64,000 nt of DNA from Bacteroidota bacterium (GCA_016711825.1 JADJSG010000004.1:310001-374000), one strand, 5' to 3'; numbered from the stretch's first letter, positions 38,057 to 47,645 are shown. Notes: a model not told the origin generated them from the letters alone. Numbers and translations are program-made.

Positions 38057-41000
38057 TTATTGTTTTTTCACCTTGACAACCCAACTTTTTTCTTGTCTAA
38101 CAAATTTAGCATAATAAATACCGTTAGCTAATGCTTCAATATTGATAGTTTCAATTTTACTGTCTTTAAATACCTTGTGTAAAATTGTTTGACCGATTAC
38201 GTTGGTTAGAATCATTTCATCACCAGCAATGGTACCATCAATATTGACGATATGGGTACTTGGGTTAGGATACATAACAAATCCGTCAGGTGCATCTACG
38301 TCATTTAAGCTTAAAGATGTTCGTGGTACGATACCATTTGAACGTACGCTATCAGGATCATAACAACCAACGGCTACTAAGTAAGCATACACAGAATCAG
38401 ATATGGCATTTGGTATATACGAAACTGAGTTTGCAGGTCCAATAGTGGTTTGCCAATATCCATTATTTCTATACCAATTTAATTGATAGTTAGGGATATA
38501 AGCAGGTACTATTGCTGATATTGTTGCAAATTGACCGACATACGTTGGTGCAGGGCTTGATACAATATTTACATTAGGTGCCTGAGGTGTGATGGTAGTA
38601 ATGGTAATTACAGAAGTTGCATTACATCCATTGTTATTAGAACCAGTAACGGTATAGGTAGCGTTAGCTACTGGGTAGAATGGTGCTCCATCGACCACAC
38701 CACCTGTCCATACATATGTAAGTGCTCCATTTGCCGTCAAGGTTACTGGATCACCGATACAAATTGAGCCTGTTGGGTTTGCGGTTATGGTTACTACAGG
38801 TGGTTGGGTAACAGTAACTAATACTGTATTTACACCTGTACATCCATTAGGATCTGAACCAGTTACGGTATATGTTGTGGTTACAGCAGGAGATACATTT
38901 TGATTAGCCCCATTTAAATTACCCGGCTGCCAAACATAATTTACAGCCCCAGTACCACTTAAAGCAGAAACACCACCTGCACAAATCAGATTTGGTGTAG
39001 CTGTTGCTACAACTGGTAAGTTATTTGTAATAGTTACAGTTACAGTGGTTGTGCTAGTGCAACCTGCTACAGAAGTACCTGTAATGGTATAAGTGGTTGT
39101 AACAAGCGGATTCAAATTTTGCGTTGCTCCTGTCATACCACCTGGTTGCCATACATAAGTATTAGCTCCCGTAGCTTGCAACACTACATTTCCACCTGGG
39201 CAGGTTGAAGCTGGGGTTGCTGTAGCTACCACTACTGGAGGAGTATTTACAGTAACAAAAATTGTAGCTGTAGATGTACATCCATTAATTGTGGCAGTTA
39301 CAGTATAGATACCCGTTACCGTAGGTACGATGACTTGACCTACACCACCACCAGGTTGCCATGAATACGTAATAGGTGGTGTTGGCAAAGGAGCCCCTGC
39401 AACATAGAATAATATATTTTGTCGTAAATTAACGGCTTCAGTTAATGGTGTATGCCAGTTTGTAGTAGTCATACCACCAAACATCACTAAACCTGAACCC
39501 CAAGTCATTTCAGTTAGAACTGCATCTCCTTGATAATCCATTACAACTGTGCCTCCATTTTGCACATCAGCATGTCCAAACCAATTACCATCATACGCTG
39601 TTTGTACTGGTACATAAGGACCAGCAAAAATCGGATGACCTGGTATGGTGGCATAACCTGAATCTAATAAATTTTGATAATTCAATACAACACCGCCAAA
39701 TCCCCAGTTTTGAATACCTCCATTATTAGGAGCGGCATTTAAAAAGAGTCGTCCACCAGCATTTACCCATCCTTCAATGAGGGTACCGTTGGCAATCATA
39801 TAATTCGTTAAACCAATACCATTACCATCACCACCTTCAAGAAACACAAACTGAGTACCTGGAACAAAGATTGTTGCTGGATTTGCAGAGAAATTAGATT
39901 GAATCCAATTACCTGCACCAAAAACTGTGTTCATTTCATTTACATTATTTGGTGCTCCCCAAGGAACTACGTCAGTGATATAGTATTTGTCGCCATTCGG
40001 CACACCACCACCACCACCAGTTCCGGTTGCTACGGCAGTAAGTGTATCATTACAAGGCACACCTGAAAGTGTAATTGTTAAGGTTTGGATACCATTTACA
40101 TACACAGTAAATACAGTACTTCCTGTACATCCACCACCATTAGTACCAGTTACGGTATATTGGGTAGTAGCAGCAGGTGTAACAATAACGGTTGGTCCGT
40201 TTAAATTACCAGGAAACCAGGTATAGTTTGTTGCTCCTGTTGCTGTTAATGTATCTGATCCACCAGGACATACACCAGGTGATGTAGCTGTAACCGTAAT
40301 AGGCAATTGACCTGTTACAGTAACTGTAACAGTTGAAGTTGCTGTACATCCGTTTGCACCAGTTGCAGTCACGGTATAGGTATTGGTAGCGGCTGGTGAA
40401 AAAGGAACACCATCAATCACACCACCTGACCATGAATAAGAAACGCCATTGCCACTACCAGTGAGTATTGTTGATCCACCTGGACAAACAGCTGTTGGAT
40501 TTGCATTCGCTGTTACAGTTGGTGGTGGATTCACAGTTACGTTTGCGGTAGCTGTACCTGTACATCCATTATTCGAAACAGTAACTGTATAAATACCAGA
40601 AACTAAAGGTACTATAGATTGTGTAGTTTGACCAGTAGGCTGCCATACATAAGTATAAGCAACACCAATGGCAGCACCTGAAGCATAAGACAATATATTT
40701 CTTCTAAAGTTTTGTGCTTCGATTTGAGGTAAGTGATAAAAAGGAGTTGTCATACCACCAAACATTACCAAACCTGAACCCCACGGTTTACTACTTAACA
40801 CTACATCACCAAAACCCTCAAGTAATGAAGTGGTACCACCACCTACAATGCGTGCATGAGAGAAATTGTTACCGCTAAATATTGTTGTAATAGGTACAAA
40901 TGGTCCTAAGTAAATAGGGTGTCCAGGTACCACTGCATTCACATTGGCTTGACCTCCGTTATAATCTAGAGTAACACCACCAAAACCCCAGTTCATATTT

Positions 41001-42358
41001 CCTCCTTGGTTTGGAGCTGAATTTAAAAAGAGACGACCACCAGCATTAACCCAGTTTTCAATGAGGGTAATATTAGCTGTAATAAAAGTATTCATGGCCA
41101 CTGCATTGGCATCAGAACCATCGATAAACACGAATTGAGTACCTGGTACAAATATCGTTGCAGCATTTGCAGAAAAATTTGATTGAATCCAGCCACCAAC
41201 TGTAAATACATCATTCATTGCATTTACATTATCAGGTTGACCCCAAGGGGCCTGATCGGTGATATAATATTTAGTACCATTGGCAGGCCCACCAATACCA
41301 CCACCCGTTGCGATGGCTGTTAAAGTATCTACACAGTTTACTGTTACTTGGTTTATAACGACTGCAGGTGTTGTATTTATGGTGATATTAGCTCCATTGT
41401 CGGCACCAGTTAAAACTGGGTTTGAACTTACAACGCGAATTCTATATCCAGTACCATTTGAAGTATTACAAGGGATTGTGCAAGCTATAGTTCCAGAAGT
41501 AGCAACACTAGGTAAAGTACCTATTGCTACAGGCGAAGCAAAATTACCACTTGCATCAGATAATTGAGCAGTATATATATTACCAGCCAATATCGTAGCA
41601 GTAGTTGTAAAACCTACATTTAATGTTGCACATGAACAATAAGTCAATATAGCAATTGGGTCTGTACTCAAACTACCCCCAATTGGCGTGCTTGCAGTGA
41701 TATCATCCACAGCAAAAGAAGGATCGGTTCCAAGACCATCATCATTATTGATCCAACCAAAACCGATTTGTACATTTGGATTATTATTTGCAGAGGCAGG
41801 AAGCAAAACAGAATAAGATGTCCATAAACCCTGACCCGTACAACCTGTTAATGTTTTAGGCATGTTTGCCAGTATTGACCATGTAACACCATCAAAATAC
41901 CACATTACAGCATCATCAATGGCACCATCGCCATTTTCAATATAATTGAAATCAATGGTAATATTAAATTTACCAGTACAATTGATAACGGGTGATTCGG
42001 ATCTTTTATTGGTTGTAACACAAATACCTAATCCACAAAATCCACCAGCATTATAGGCAGCACCACCGCCCGCTAAGGTACTGGTAACATACATTGTGTT
42101 GTTACCGTTTAAAGCAACACCGCAACTAGCAGGAGCTCCAAGATTCGGTGTGATACCTCCACCCTCAGCATCTGATATATCAAAATAATTTGCATCCAAA
42201 TCATTGATACCTGTCGGAACGTTCATATTCCAGGCTGGTACAGAAAAGTTTTCCGTCCAAAAAACTTGGGCTTTAGATTGATTTGAAAACAATAAAAAAG
42301 AGACTAAAACAAAGAATGAAACTCTTTTTGAAAATAACTTTTGTAAAAATATTGACAT
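38057..42358 (-). CDS. Giant modular T9SS adhesin with a duplicated unassigned domain
   Basis: The intact 1433-residue protein has a signal peptide ending SNQSKAQ, then a jelly-roll-like domain (~32-225; FWTENFSVPAWN ... AVDDITAST), and copy 1 of an unassigned ~220-residue domain (~340-562, DNA 40673-41341). PKD-like Ig modules follow (each with xTVTxTxxxGCTxT), then copy 2 (DNA about 39398-40060), at least four more Ig modules, and a C-terminal T9SS type A sorting domain (FVMYPNPSTHIVNIDG ... GIYYAKFVRQEKSWVVKVKKQ). The copies share FVPGTQFVFxxGxD, WVNAGGRLFLN-APN and WGSGLVMFGGMTT. The protein is expected on the cell surface; adhesion or matrix binding is inference. Thr/Val/Gly-rich composition is normal for this class. 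Confidence 0.85.
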   Translation of the reverse strand: MSIFLQKLFSKRVSFFVLVSFLLFSNQSKAQVFWTENFSVPAWNMNVPTGINDLDANYFDISDAEGGGITPNLGAPASCGVALNGNNTMYVTSTLAGGGAAYNAGGFCGLGICVTTNKRSESPVINCTGKFNITIDFNYIENGDGAIDDAVMWYFDGVTWSILANMPKTLTGCTGQGLWTSYSVLLPASANNNPNVQIGFGWINNDDGLGTDPSFAVDDITASTPIGGSLSTDPIAILTYCSCATLNVGFTTTATILAGNIYTAQLSDASGNFASPVAIGTLPSVATSGTIACTIPCNTSNGTGYRIRVVSSNPVLTGADNGANITINTTPAVVINQVTVNCVDTLTAIATGGGIGGPANGTKYYITDQAPWGQPDNVNAMNDVFTVGGWIQSNFSANAATIFVPGTQFVFIDGSDANAVAMNTFITANITLIENWVNAGGRLFLNSAPNQGGNMNWGFGGVTLDYNGGQANVNAVVPGHPIYLGPFVPITTIFSGNNFSHARIVGGGTTSLLEGFGDVVLSSKPWGSGLVMFGGMTTPFYHLPQIEAQNFRRNILSYASGAAIGVAYTYVWQPTGQTTQSIVPLVSGIYTVTVSNNGCTGTATANVTVNPPPTVTANANPTAVCPGGSTILTGSGNGVSYSWSGGVIDGVPFSPAATNTYTVTATGANGCTATSTVTVTVTGQLPITVTATSPGVCPGGSDTLTATGATNYTWFPGNLNGPTVIVTPAATTQYTVTGTNGGGCTGSTVFTVYVNGIQTLTITLSGVPCNDTLTAVATGTGGGGGVPNGDKYYITDVVPWGAPNNVNEMNTVFGAGNWIQSNFSANPATIFVPGTQFVFLEGGDGNGIGLTNYMIANGTLIEGWVNAGGRLFLNAAPNNGGIQNWGFGGVVLNYQNLLDSGYATIPGHPIFAGPYVPVQTAYDGNWFGHADVQNGGTVVMDYQGDAVLTEMTWGSGLVMFGGMTTTNWHTPLTEAVNLRQNILFYVAGAPLPTPPITYSWQPGGGVGQVIVPTVTGIYTVTATINGCTSTATIFVTVNTPPVVVATATPASTCPGGNVVLQATGANTYVWQPGGMTGATQNLNPLVTTTYTITGTSVAGCTSTTTVTVTITNNLPVVATATPNLICAGGVSALSGTGAVNYVWQPGNLNGANQNVSPAVTTTYTVTGSDPNGCTGVNTVLVTVTQPPVVTITANPTGSICIGDPVTLTANGALTYVWTGGVVDGAPFYPVANATYTVTGSNNNGCNATSVITITTITPQAPNVNIVSSPAPTYVGQFATISAIVPAYIPNYQLNWYRNNGYWQTTIGPANSVSYIPNAISDSVYAYLVAVGCYDPDSVRSNGIVPRTSLSLNDVDAPDGFVMYPNPSTHIVNIDGTIAGDEMILTNVIGQTILHKVFKDSKIETINIEALANGIYYAKFVRQEKSWVVKVKKQ

Positions 42359-42458
42359 GGCTGTTTATTTTAAAGGTCTAAATTAGAACATTTATTCAAT
42401 TTATCTCAAAAATCAGTTAATTTTTTTCTAACATTGTAAAAAATGACAAATTTTTGAC

Positions 42459-43652
42459 ATGATTTCATCAATAGACGCAAAAAGTTTAATAGAAGTTGGT
42501 ACTCACCCACTTAAAACTATTTTCATCTCATTAGAAGATAGTGTTGGTTATGCCCTTGCAGAAGATTTGTATGCACCTATTGATTTTCCCAATTTTGACC
42601 AATCCGCGATGGATGGATATGGAATCTGTTTAGAAGCAAGCAATATACTCGATAAATATCATGTTACCGGTGAAGAACAGACAGGAAGTATTGACCTCAC
42701 CCCAACGATTCAAGCAGGCGAAGCCGTTAGAATTTTTACAGGGGCTAAAATTCCCTTTGGCGTCAATACCGTGATTCAACAGGAATGGGTTGAAAAAAGC
42801 GGAAACGACATTAAAATCATGCCTGATGTTGAAATTAAAAACGGGATGAATATCAGACCCAAAGGTTCACAAACAAAAAAAGGGGACTTTGTTTTGAAAA
42901 AAGGGACCGCAATACACCCTGCTACTGCTTCATTGATAGCAGGATTGGGAATTGATAAAATAAACGTATTCAAAAAACCTGAAATTATTATCCTCAATAC
43001 AGGTAAGGAACTTGTAAAACCTGGTTTAAGCATTCAACGTGGGCAGATTTATGAAAGCAATTCATTTGCACTCAATCAGGCATTGCTTGAATTGCACATA
43101 CTTCCCAAAGAAATTGCTTGGGTGGATGACAATAAAAATGAATTGATTGAAAAAATGAATAATGCCATTCATTCATGCAATCTTTTGCTCATCACGGGAG
43201 GTGTTTCTGTAGGTGATTATGATTATGTAATCGAAGCACTTGAAGCAAATGGGGTGCAACAATCGTTTCATAAAATAAAACAAAAGCCAGGTAAGCCTTT
43301 GTATTTTGGTTCTATCGACCATACGATCGTATTTGGGTTACCTGGAAACCCAGCATCTGTTATGACTTGTTTTTATCAGTATGTTTATCCCTGTATTAAA
43401 AAGATGATGGGGTTTAACCAAACAACATTACGACAACTCACTGTACCTTGTTTGAATCAATATGAAAAAAAAGCAGGTTTCACACACTTTTTAATTGGCA
43501 AAATACATACTCATGGGGTTGAAATACTCAATCATCAAGAATCATACAAAATGAATGCCTATGCCATTGCCGATGCTTTTGTAGAAGTGGAAGAAGATTG
43601 CACTAGCATACAAAAAAATGATTTAGTAAAAGTTTATTTATTACCTCGATAA
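42459..43652 (+). CDS. moeA: Molybdopterin molybdenumtransferase MoeA
   Basis: The 397 residues hold the MoeA signatures: DFPNFDQSAMDGYGI near the start, IFTGAKIPFGVNTVIQQE, NTGKELVKPG, LLITGGVSVGDYDYV (the MPT-binding MoCF/GGVSxGDxD motif) and VFGLPGNPASVMTCFYQYV. It inserts molybdate into adenylyl-molybdopterin. It opens a tight plus-strand operon; its TAA shares one base with the next ATG. It diverges from the adhesin across 100 bases. Confidence 0.93.
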   Translation: MISSIDAKSLIEVGTHPLKTIFISLEDSVGYALAEDLYAPIDFPNFDQSAMDGYGICLEASNILDKYHVTGEEQTGSIDLTPTIQAGEAVRIFTGAKIPFGVNTVIQQEWVEKSGNDIKIMPDVEIKNGMNIRPKGSQTKKGDFVLKKGTAIHPATASLIAGLGIDKINVFKKPEIIILNTGKELVKPGLSIQRGQIYESNSFALNQALLELHILPKEIAWVDDNKNELIEKMNNAIHSCNLLLITGGVSVGDYDYVIEALEANGVQQSFHKIKQKPGKPLYFGSIDHTIVFGLPGNPASVMTCFYQYVYPCIKKMMGFNQTTLRQLTVPCLNQYEKKAGFTHFLIGKIHTHGVEILNHQESYKMNAYAIADAFVEVEEDCTSIQKNDLVKVYLLPR

Positions 43653-44383
43653 TGACAGAAATACCCTATTATCTTTTCCCTCTGATATTTATTGTTGCCC
43701 TATTGTACGCTGCTGTTGGGCATGGGGGAGCAAGTGGTTATCTTGCGTTGATGGGCTTAGTTGGTATAAGTTTAAATGCATCAAAACCTATTGCATTGAT
43801 GTTAAATTGTGTAGTAGCTGCAATCGCGTTTATTCAATATTATAGAAGTGGCTTTTTCAATTTAAAACTATTTGTTTTATTAGCCATCGCTTCGATTCCT
43901 TGTGCTTATTTGGGCAGTATTTTAACGATAGATGACCATTTTTACAAAAAAATACTGGGAATCATTTTACTTATTTCCTCCATACGTTTTTTATTTCCAT
44001 CAAGCGACAATGAACTTGTAGAAAAACCTGCTGAATTCTTATTGTTATTGATAGGTGGTATCATTGGATTTATTTCTGGGCTTATTGGCATTGGTGGAGG
44101 CATCCTTTTAACACCTTTGTTATTGTTATTCAGGTGGAGTAATATGAAAACTGCAGCTTGTGTGAGTGCTTTGTTTATTTTTGTAAATTCACTGAGTGGC
44201 TTGATAGGTCAATTTCAAAAAGGGATTCAAATTCAACCCAATATGTATATTATAATACTTGTTGCCAGCATGGGTGGTGTTATCGGCTCATTTTATGGTG
44301 CGAGAAAATGGAATGTAGTATTGTTAAGAAGGGTATTGAGTGTGGTACTTATTATTGCTTCACTTAAATTGATTTTTATATGA
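43652..44383 (+). CDS. TSUP family anion permease (TauE/SafE-like)
   Basis: The 243 residues form about seven or eight membrane helices in two related halves, each with the family's glycine-rich signature: LYAAVGHGGASGYLALMGLVG near the N-terminus and GFISGLIGIGGGILLTPLLLL in the middle. TSUP proteins move sulfite, sulfonates or related anions across the inner membrane. The gene overlaps moeA by one base and mobA by four, so it is built into the Moco operon; export of sulfite or handling of an oxyanion linked to a molybdoenzyme is a reasonable inference, not shown by sequence. Confidence 0.85.
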   Translation: MTEIPYYLFPLIFIVALLYAAVGHGGASGYLALMGLVGISLNASKPIALMLNCVVAAIAFIQYYRSGFFNLKLFVLLAIASIPCAYLGSILTIDDHFYKKILGIILLISSIRFLFPSSDNELVEKPAEFLLLLIGGIIGFISGLIGIGGGILLTPLLLLFRWSNMKTAACVSALFIFVNSLSGLIGQFQKGIQIQPNMYIIILVASMGGVIGSFYGARKWNVVLLRRVLSVVLIIASLKLIFI

Positions 44384-44964
44384 TAGAAGCCTTGTCTGTA
44401 TATTTATTAGCTGGGGGAGAAAGCAGCAGAATGGGCTTAGACAAAGGACTTATTGAGCTTCATGGAAAACCTATCATTGGTTATATAATAGATGCTGTGA
44501 AGCAACTAACAAATGATATAACGATTATCACTTCAAACGATAATTACAAACAATTTAAATGGCCAATTATTGAAGATATTTACAAAAACATGGGTCCCGC
44601 AAGTGGCATTGATACAGCACTTCACGATGCAAAAAACGAATGGGTTTTCATTACTTCTTGCGATATGCCATTTATAGATGCGATGTCTATAAAACACTTA
44701 GTAACGTTAAGCAAACACTATGATATCACCCTGGTAAAAAACAAGCATCAAATAGAACCCATGTTTGCTTGTTATAAAAAATCATGTAAAGACAAATGGA
44801 GAAGCATGCTTTTGCAAAACAACTATAAATTAAGCGACTTTATAAATCAATTTGATACTAACTTTGTAAATGCAGATGAGTTTTTAGGGGTAAACCCTCG
44901 TTTGTTTTTAAACATCAATACCCCCCTAGATTTACAAAAGGCAAACGCATGGATGAACAAATAA
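44380..44964 (+). CDS. mobA: Molybdenum cofactor guanylyltransferase MobA
   Basis: The 194 residues start with YLLAGGESSRMGLDKGLIEL, the LxAGGxSxRMGxDK nucleotide-binding motif, followed by PIIEDIYKNMGPASGIDTAL and FITSCDMPFID, where the Asp of SCDMP binds metal. MobA joins GMP to Mo-MPT to form the dinucleotide cofactor used by DMSO reductase-family enzymes. The gene starts on the ATGA of the transporter stop and overlaps moaD by 16 bases. Confidence 0.9.
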   Translation: MIEALSVYLLAGGESSRMGLDKGLIELHGKPIIGYIIDAVKQLTNDITIITSNDNYKQFKWPIIEDIYKNMGPASGIDTALHDAKNEWVFITSCDMPFIDAMSIKHLVTLSKHYDITLVKNKHQIEPMFACYKKSCKDKWRSMLLQNNYKLSDFINQFDTNFVNADEFLGVNPRLFLNINTPLDLQKANAWMNK

Positions 44965-45188
44965 AAATATTGGCATTTGGTATATTAGCAGAAAAAATGC
45001 AAACAAATGTTTTATTCTTTTCAATGCCAGTAGATACTGATACCCTGATGAAAGATTTAAAAAAGGCCTATCCTTCAATCGATAAACTCAAATTTTCAAT
45101 CGCTATCAATAAAAAAATTATATCAGAAAATACCCCCTTACATCGTGAAGATGAAGTAGCCCTACTTCCTCCATTTTCTGGAGGCTAA
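44949..45188 (+). CDS. moaD: Molybdopterin synthase small subunit MoaD
   Basis: The 79 residues have a ubiquitin-like fold pattern and end in EVALLPPFSGG; the terminal Gly-Gly is the site of adenylation and thiocarboxylation. It is the sulfur carrier for molybdopterin synthase, with MoaE as its partner four genes' worth of sequence downstream. It lies six bases before the MoeB-like gene that should activate it. Confidence 0.9.
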   Translation: MDEQIKILAFGILAEKMQTNVLFFSMPVDTDTLMKDLKKAYPSIDKLKFSIAINKKIISENTPLHREDEVALLPPFSGG

Positions 45189-45194
45189 TGTATT

Positions 45195-46316
45195 ATGCAA
45201 ACACTTGAATTACAACAAAGGTATAAAACCCAGCTATTGCTCCCTAATTTTGGGGTTTCAGCGCAAGAAAAATTAAGCAAGGCCGCCGTATTGGTCATTG
45301 GTGCTGGTGGACTTGGTTGCCCTTGTCTGCAGTACCTCATTGCAGCGGGCGTGGGCAAAGTAGGCATTTGTGATGGCGACAAAGTAGAAATTTCAAACCT
45401 ACATCGACAAATATTGTTTAATACGAATGATATTGGATCTATGAAAGTTGATGTAGCCAAAATGAAATTACAAACAGTATATCCTTTGATTGATATAAAA
45501 ACCTATGATTATTTTTTAGACAATTCATCTGCTATTCATCTCTTCGCAAATTATGATATAATAATCGATTGCACTGACGATATTGAGGTTCGATATTTAA
45601 TTAATGACGCCTGTGTATTATTAAACAAACCCTTTGTTTTTGGCGCTGTTTATCAATATGAAGGTCAGGTAGCTGTGTTAAATACGGATGAAAAAAAAAT
45701 TAATTTAAGAGACCTTTTTGATGAAATCAATTCTGAAGATCTCTTAACATGTAATAACAGTGGTGCATTGGGTGCAATCACTGGACTGATTGGAACGATG
45801 CAAGCATTAGAAACTATTAAGTATATTGCTGCTTTGGAAGGAAATTTAAAAAATGAATTATTGATTTGCAATTTTTTAAATTATCATCATTATAAAATCG
45901 CCCTTACATCTTCTGTTAAGAAAACCCAAGTACCTCAAACGATCAATGATTTCATGCATAAAAAATATAAGCTAAATTGTATAAATGAGTACAATATTAA
46001 TACTGATTTAAACCAAGAAGCCTTTTTAAAAAAAATCAAAGAAGGGAATGTGCAAGTGATTGATGTAAGAAATGAAAATGAGCAACCTAAGATTAATTAT
46101 TTTTTATACGACAATATTCCTTTGAATGAGTTGATATTGCATCCTGAAAAAGTTTCAAAAGAGAAAACAATATTACTTTTTTGTCACGCTGGAATCAGAA
46201 GTCGTATTGCCTTAGATTTTTTAAAAGATGAACAACAATATATAAAAGTATACCATCTCAAAGGAGGGATTATAAAATGGAAAGACAATGAAACATCAAA
46301 TGAAAAATCTATTTAA
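45195..46316 (+). CDS. MoeB/ThiF-like E1 adenylyltransferase with C-terminal rhodanese domain
   Basis: The 373 residues have an E1-like domain (1-~250: VLVIGAGGLGCPCLQYL, CDGDKVEISNLHRQILF with the adenylation Arg, DCTDDIEVRYLIND) and a rhodanese domain (~275-373: VQVIDVRNENE, LLFCHAGIRSR with active-site Cys in CHAGIR, LKGGIIKW). This pairing, as in MOCS3 and bacterial MoeBR, would activate MoaD and supply persulfide sulfur. I see no CxxC pair for the usual structural zinc: only single Cys at LLTCNNSGALG and LLICNFL. It ends inside the moaE start region, overlapping by 29 bases. Confidence 0.87.
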   Translation: MQTLELQQRYKTQLLLPNFGVSAQEKLSKAAVLVIGAGGLGCPCLQYLIAAGVGKVGICDGDKVEISNLHRQILFNTNDIGSMKVDVAKMKLQTVYPLIDIKTYDYFLDNSSAIHLFANYDIIIDCTDDIEVRYLINDACVLLNKPFVFGAVYQYEGQVAVLNTDEKKINLRDLFDEINSEDLLTCNNSGALGAITGLIGTMQALETIKYIAALEGNLKNELLICNFLNYHHYKIALTSSVKKTQVPQTINDFMHKKYKLNCINEYNINTDLNQEAFLKKIKEGNVQVIDVRNENEQPKINYFLYDNIPLNELILHPEKVSKEKTILLFCHAGIRSRIALDFLKDEQQYIKVYHLKGGIIKWKDNETSNEKSI

Positions 46317-46731
46317 ACAAGGACCTATAACGCCTGATTTTATTGCAAGTAGTATCGCAAAACATAGCGATAAAAAAAATATAGGCGCCCATAGTATATT
46401 TTTAGGTCAGGTACGTAATGACATTATTGACCAAAAAGAAGTCATTGCCATTGAATATACTGCTTATGAGGCTATGGCCAATGAAGCTTTTCATGTATTA
46501 AGAGAAAATATTTTTCAAAAGTACTCTTTAACCTGTATGCATGTGTATCATAGTCTGGGAAAGGTAGCTTCGGGTGAAATTTCACTATTTGTATTTGCTT
46601 CATCTGTGCATAGAACACAAGCTATAGAGGCATGCCAAGAAATAGTAGAATTGATTAAAAAGGAGATGCCGATTTGGGGGATGGAAATTTTTGAAGACGA
46701 GAGTAGTATATGGAAGAAGTCTATTATTTAA
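46288..46731 (+). CDS. moaE: Molybdopterin synthase catalytic subunit MoaE
   Basis: The 147 residues show GAHSIFLGQVRND, EYTAYEAMANEAFHVL, HSLGKVASGEISLFVFASSVHRTQAIEAC and PIWGMEIFEDESSIWKK, the MoaE order. MoaE transfers sulfur from MoaD to precursor Z. The usual Lys in the PxWKKE stretch is absent here (W-G-M-E), though the later W-K-K is kept. The start may be ATG 46288 or, shortened, ATG 46300. It is the last gene of the Moco operon; moaA and moaC are not in the window. Confidence 0.88.
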   Translation: MKHQMKNLFKQGPITPDFIASSIAKHSDKKNIGAHSIFLGQVRNDIIDQKEVIAIEYTAYEAMANEAFHVLRENIFQKYSLTCMHVYHSLGKVASGEISLFVFASSVHRTQAIEACQEIVELIKKEMPIWGMEIFEDESSIWKKSII

Positions 46732-46778
46732 TTAAATACTAATAGACCTTAATTCCTTTATAATGTAATTTGGAGTTT

Positions 46779-46786
46779 TATCTTTG
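46779..46786 (+). promoter_or_regulatory. Candidate -7 box TATCTTTG before pyrH
   Basis: TATCTTTG followed by C fits TAnnTTTG exactly and lies 24 bases before the chosen ATG at 46811. It also argues for that start rather than the earlier codon at 46784, which would fall inside the box. Confidence 0.45.
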
Positions 46787-46810
46787 CTCAAACTATATTT
46801 TTCATTCATT

Positions 46811-47524
46811 ATGAATCCACAATACAAACGCATACTGCTCAAATTATCTGGTGAGAGCCTGATGGGAGATAAAAACTTCGGACTTGACCCTGCAATGTTG
46901 GCACAATATGCCAATGATATCAAGTCAGTAATTGAAAAAGGCGTTCAGGTAGCTTTAGTTATTGGTGGAGGTAATATTTACAGAGGAATGAATGAAGTAG
47001 AAACAGGCATTGAACGGGCACAAGGCGATTATATGGGTATGTTAGCTACTGTAATCAATGGCATTGCGATGCAGAGTATGCTTGAAAAAGTAGGTGTGCA
47101 AACGCGTTTACAAACGGCCATTAAGATGGATCAAGTAGCAGAGCCATTTATTCGACGAAGAGCCATACGACATCTTGAAAAAGGCAGGGTAGTTATTTTC
47201 GGTGCTGGTACTGGAAATCCTTATTTTACTACTGATACTGCAGGTTCATTACGAGCAGTTGAAATCAAAGCAGATGCAATATTAAAAGGAACAAGGGTTG
47301 ATGGAATTTATGATAGCGACCCAGAAAAAAATCCGGAAGCCAAAAAGTTTGAAAACATCACTTTTGCAGATGCAATAGGCAGAAACCTCAAAGTAATGGA
47401 TATGACGGCTTTTACACTTTGTCAGGAAAACAAAATGCCTATCGTTGTGTTTGACATGAACACTACGGGAAATTTGCTCAGAATCATTCAAGGTGAGGGT
47501 ATCGGCACTGTGGTTAAAGACTAA
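46811..47524 (+). CDS. pyrH: UMP kinase PyrH
   Basis: From ATG 46811 the protein is 237 residues, the family norm, and starts NPQYKRILLKLSGESLMG, the conserved amino acid kinase start. VALVIGGGNIYRGM, GDYMGMLATVINGIAMQSML and FTTDTAGSLRAVEIKADAIL are typical of bacterial hexameric UMP kinases. It converts UMP to UDP with ATP in the cytoplasm. An in-frame extension to 46784 overlaps a promoter box and adds nine poorly conserved residues. It stands alone after the Moco operon. Confidence 0.93.
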   Translation: MNPQYKRILLKLSGESLMGDKNFGLDPAMLAQYANDIKSVIEKGVQVALVIGGGNIYRGMNEVETGIERAQGDYMGMLATVINGIAMQSMLEKVGVQTRLQTAIKMDQVAEPFIRRRAIRHLEKGRVVIFGAGTGNPYFTTDTAGSLRAVEIKADAILKGTRVDGIYDSDPEKNPEAKKFENITFADAIGRNLKVMDMTAFTLCQENKMPIVVFDMNTTGNLLRIIQGEGIGTVVKD

Positions 47525-47645
47525 CACATACAATATTTTATTGTTGAATCAGGATACGGATTGGAAAGGTAGAAGGATTTTCAAAGCCCTTGAATCGTTT
47601 ACCCATGTGAATTAAAAACAGGCAAATTTTTAAAAATCTTAGGGT

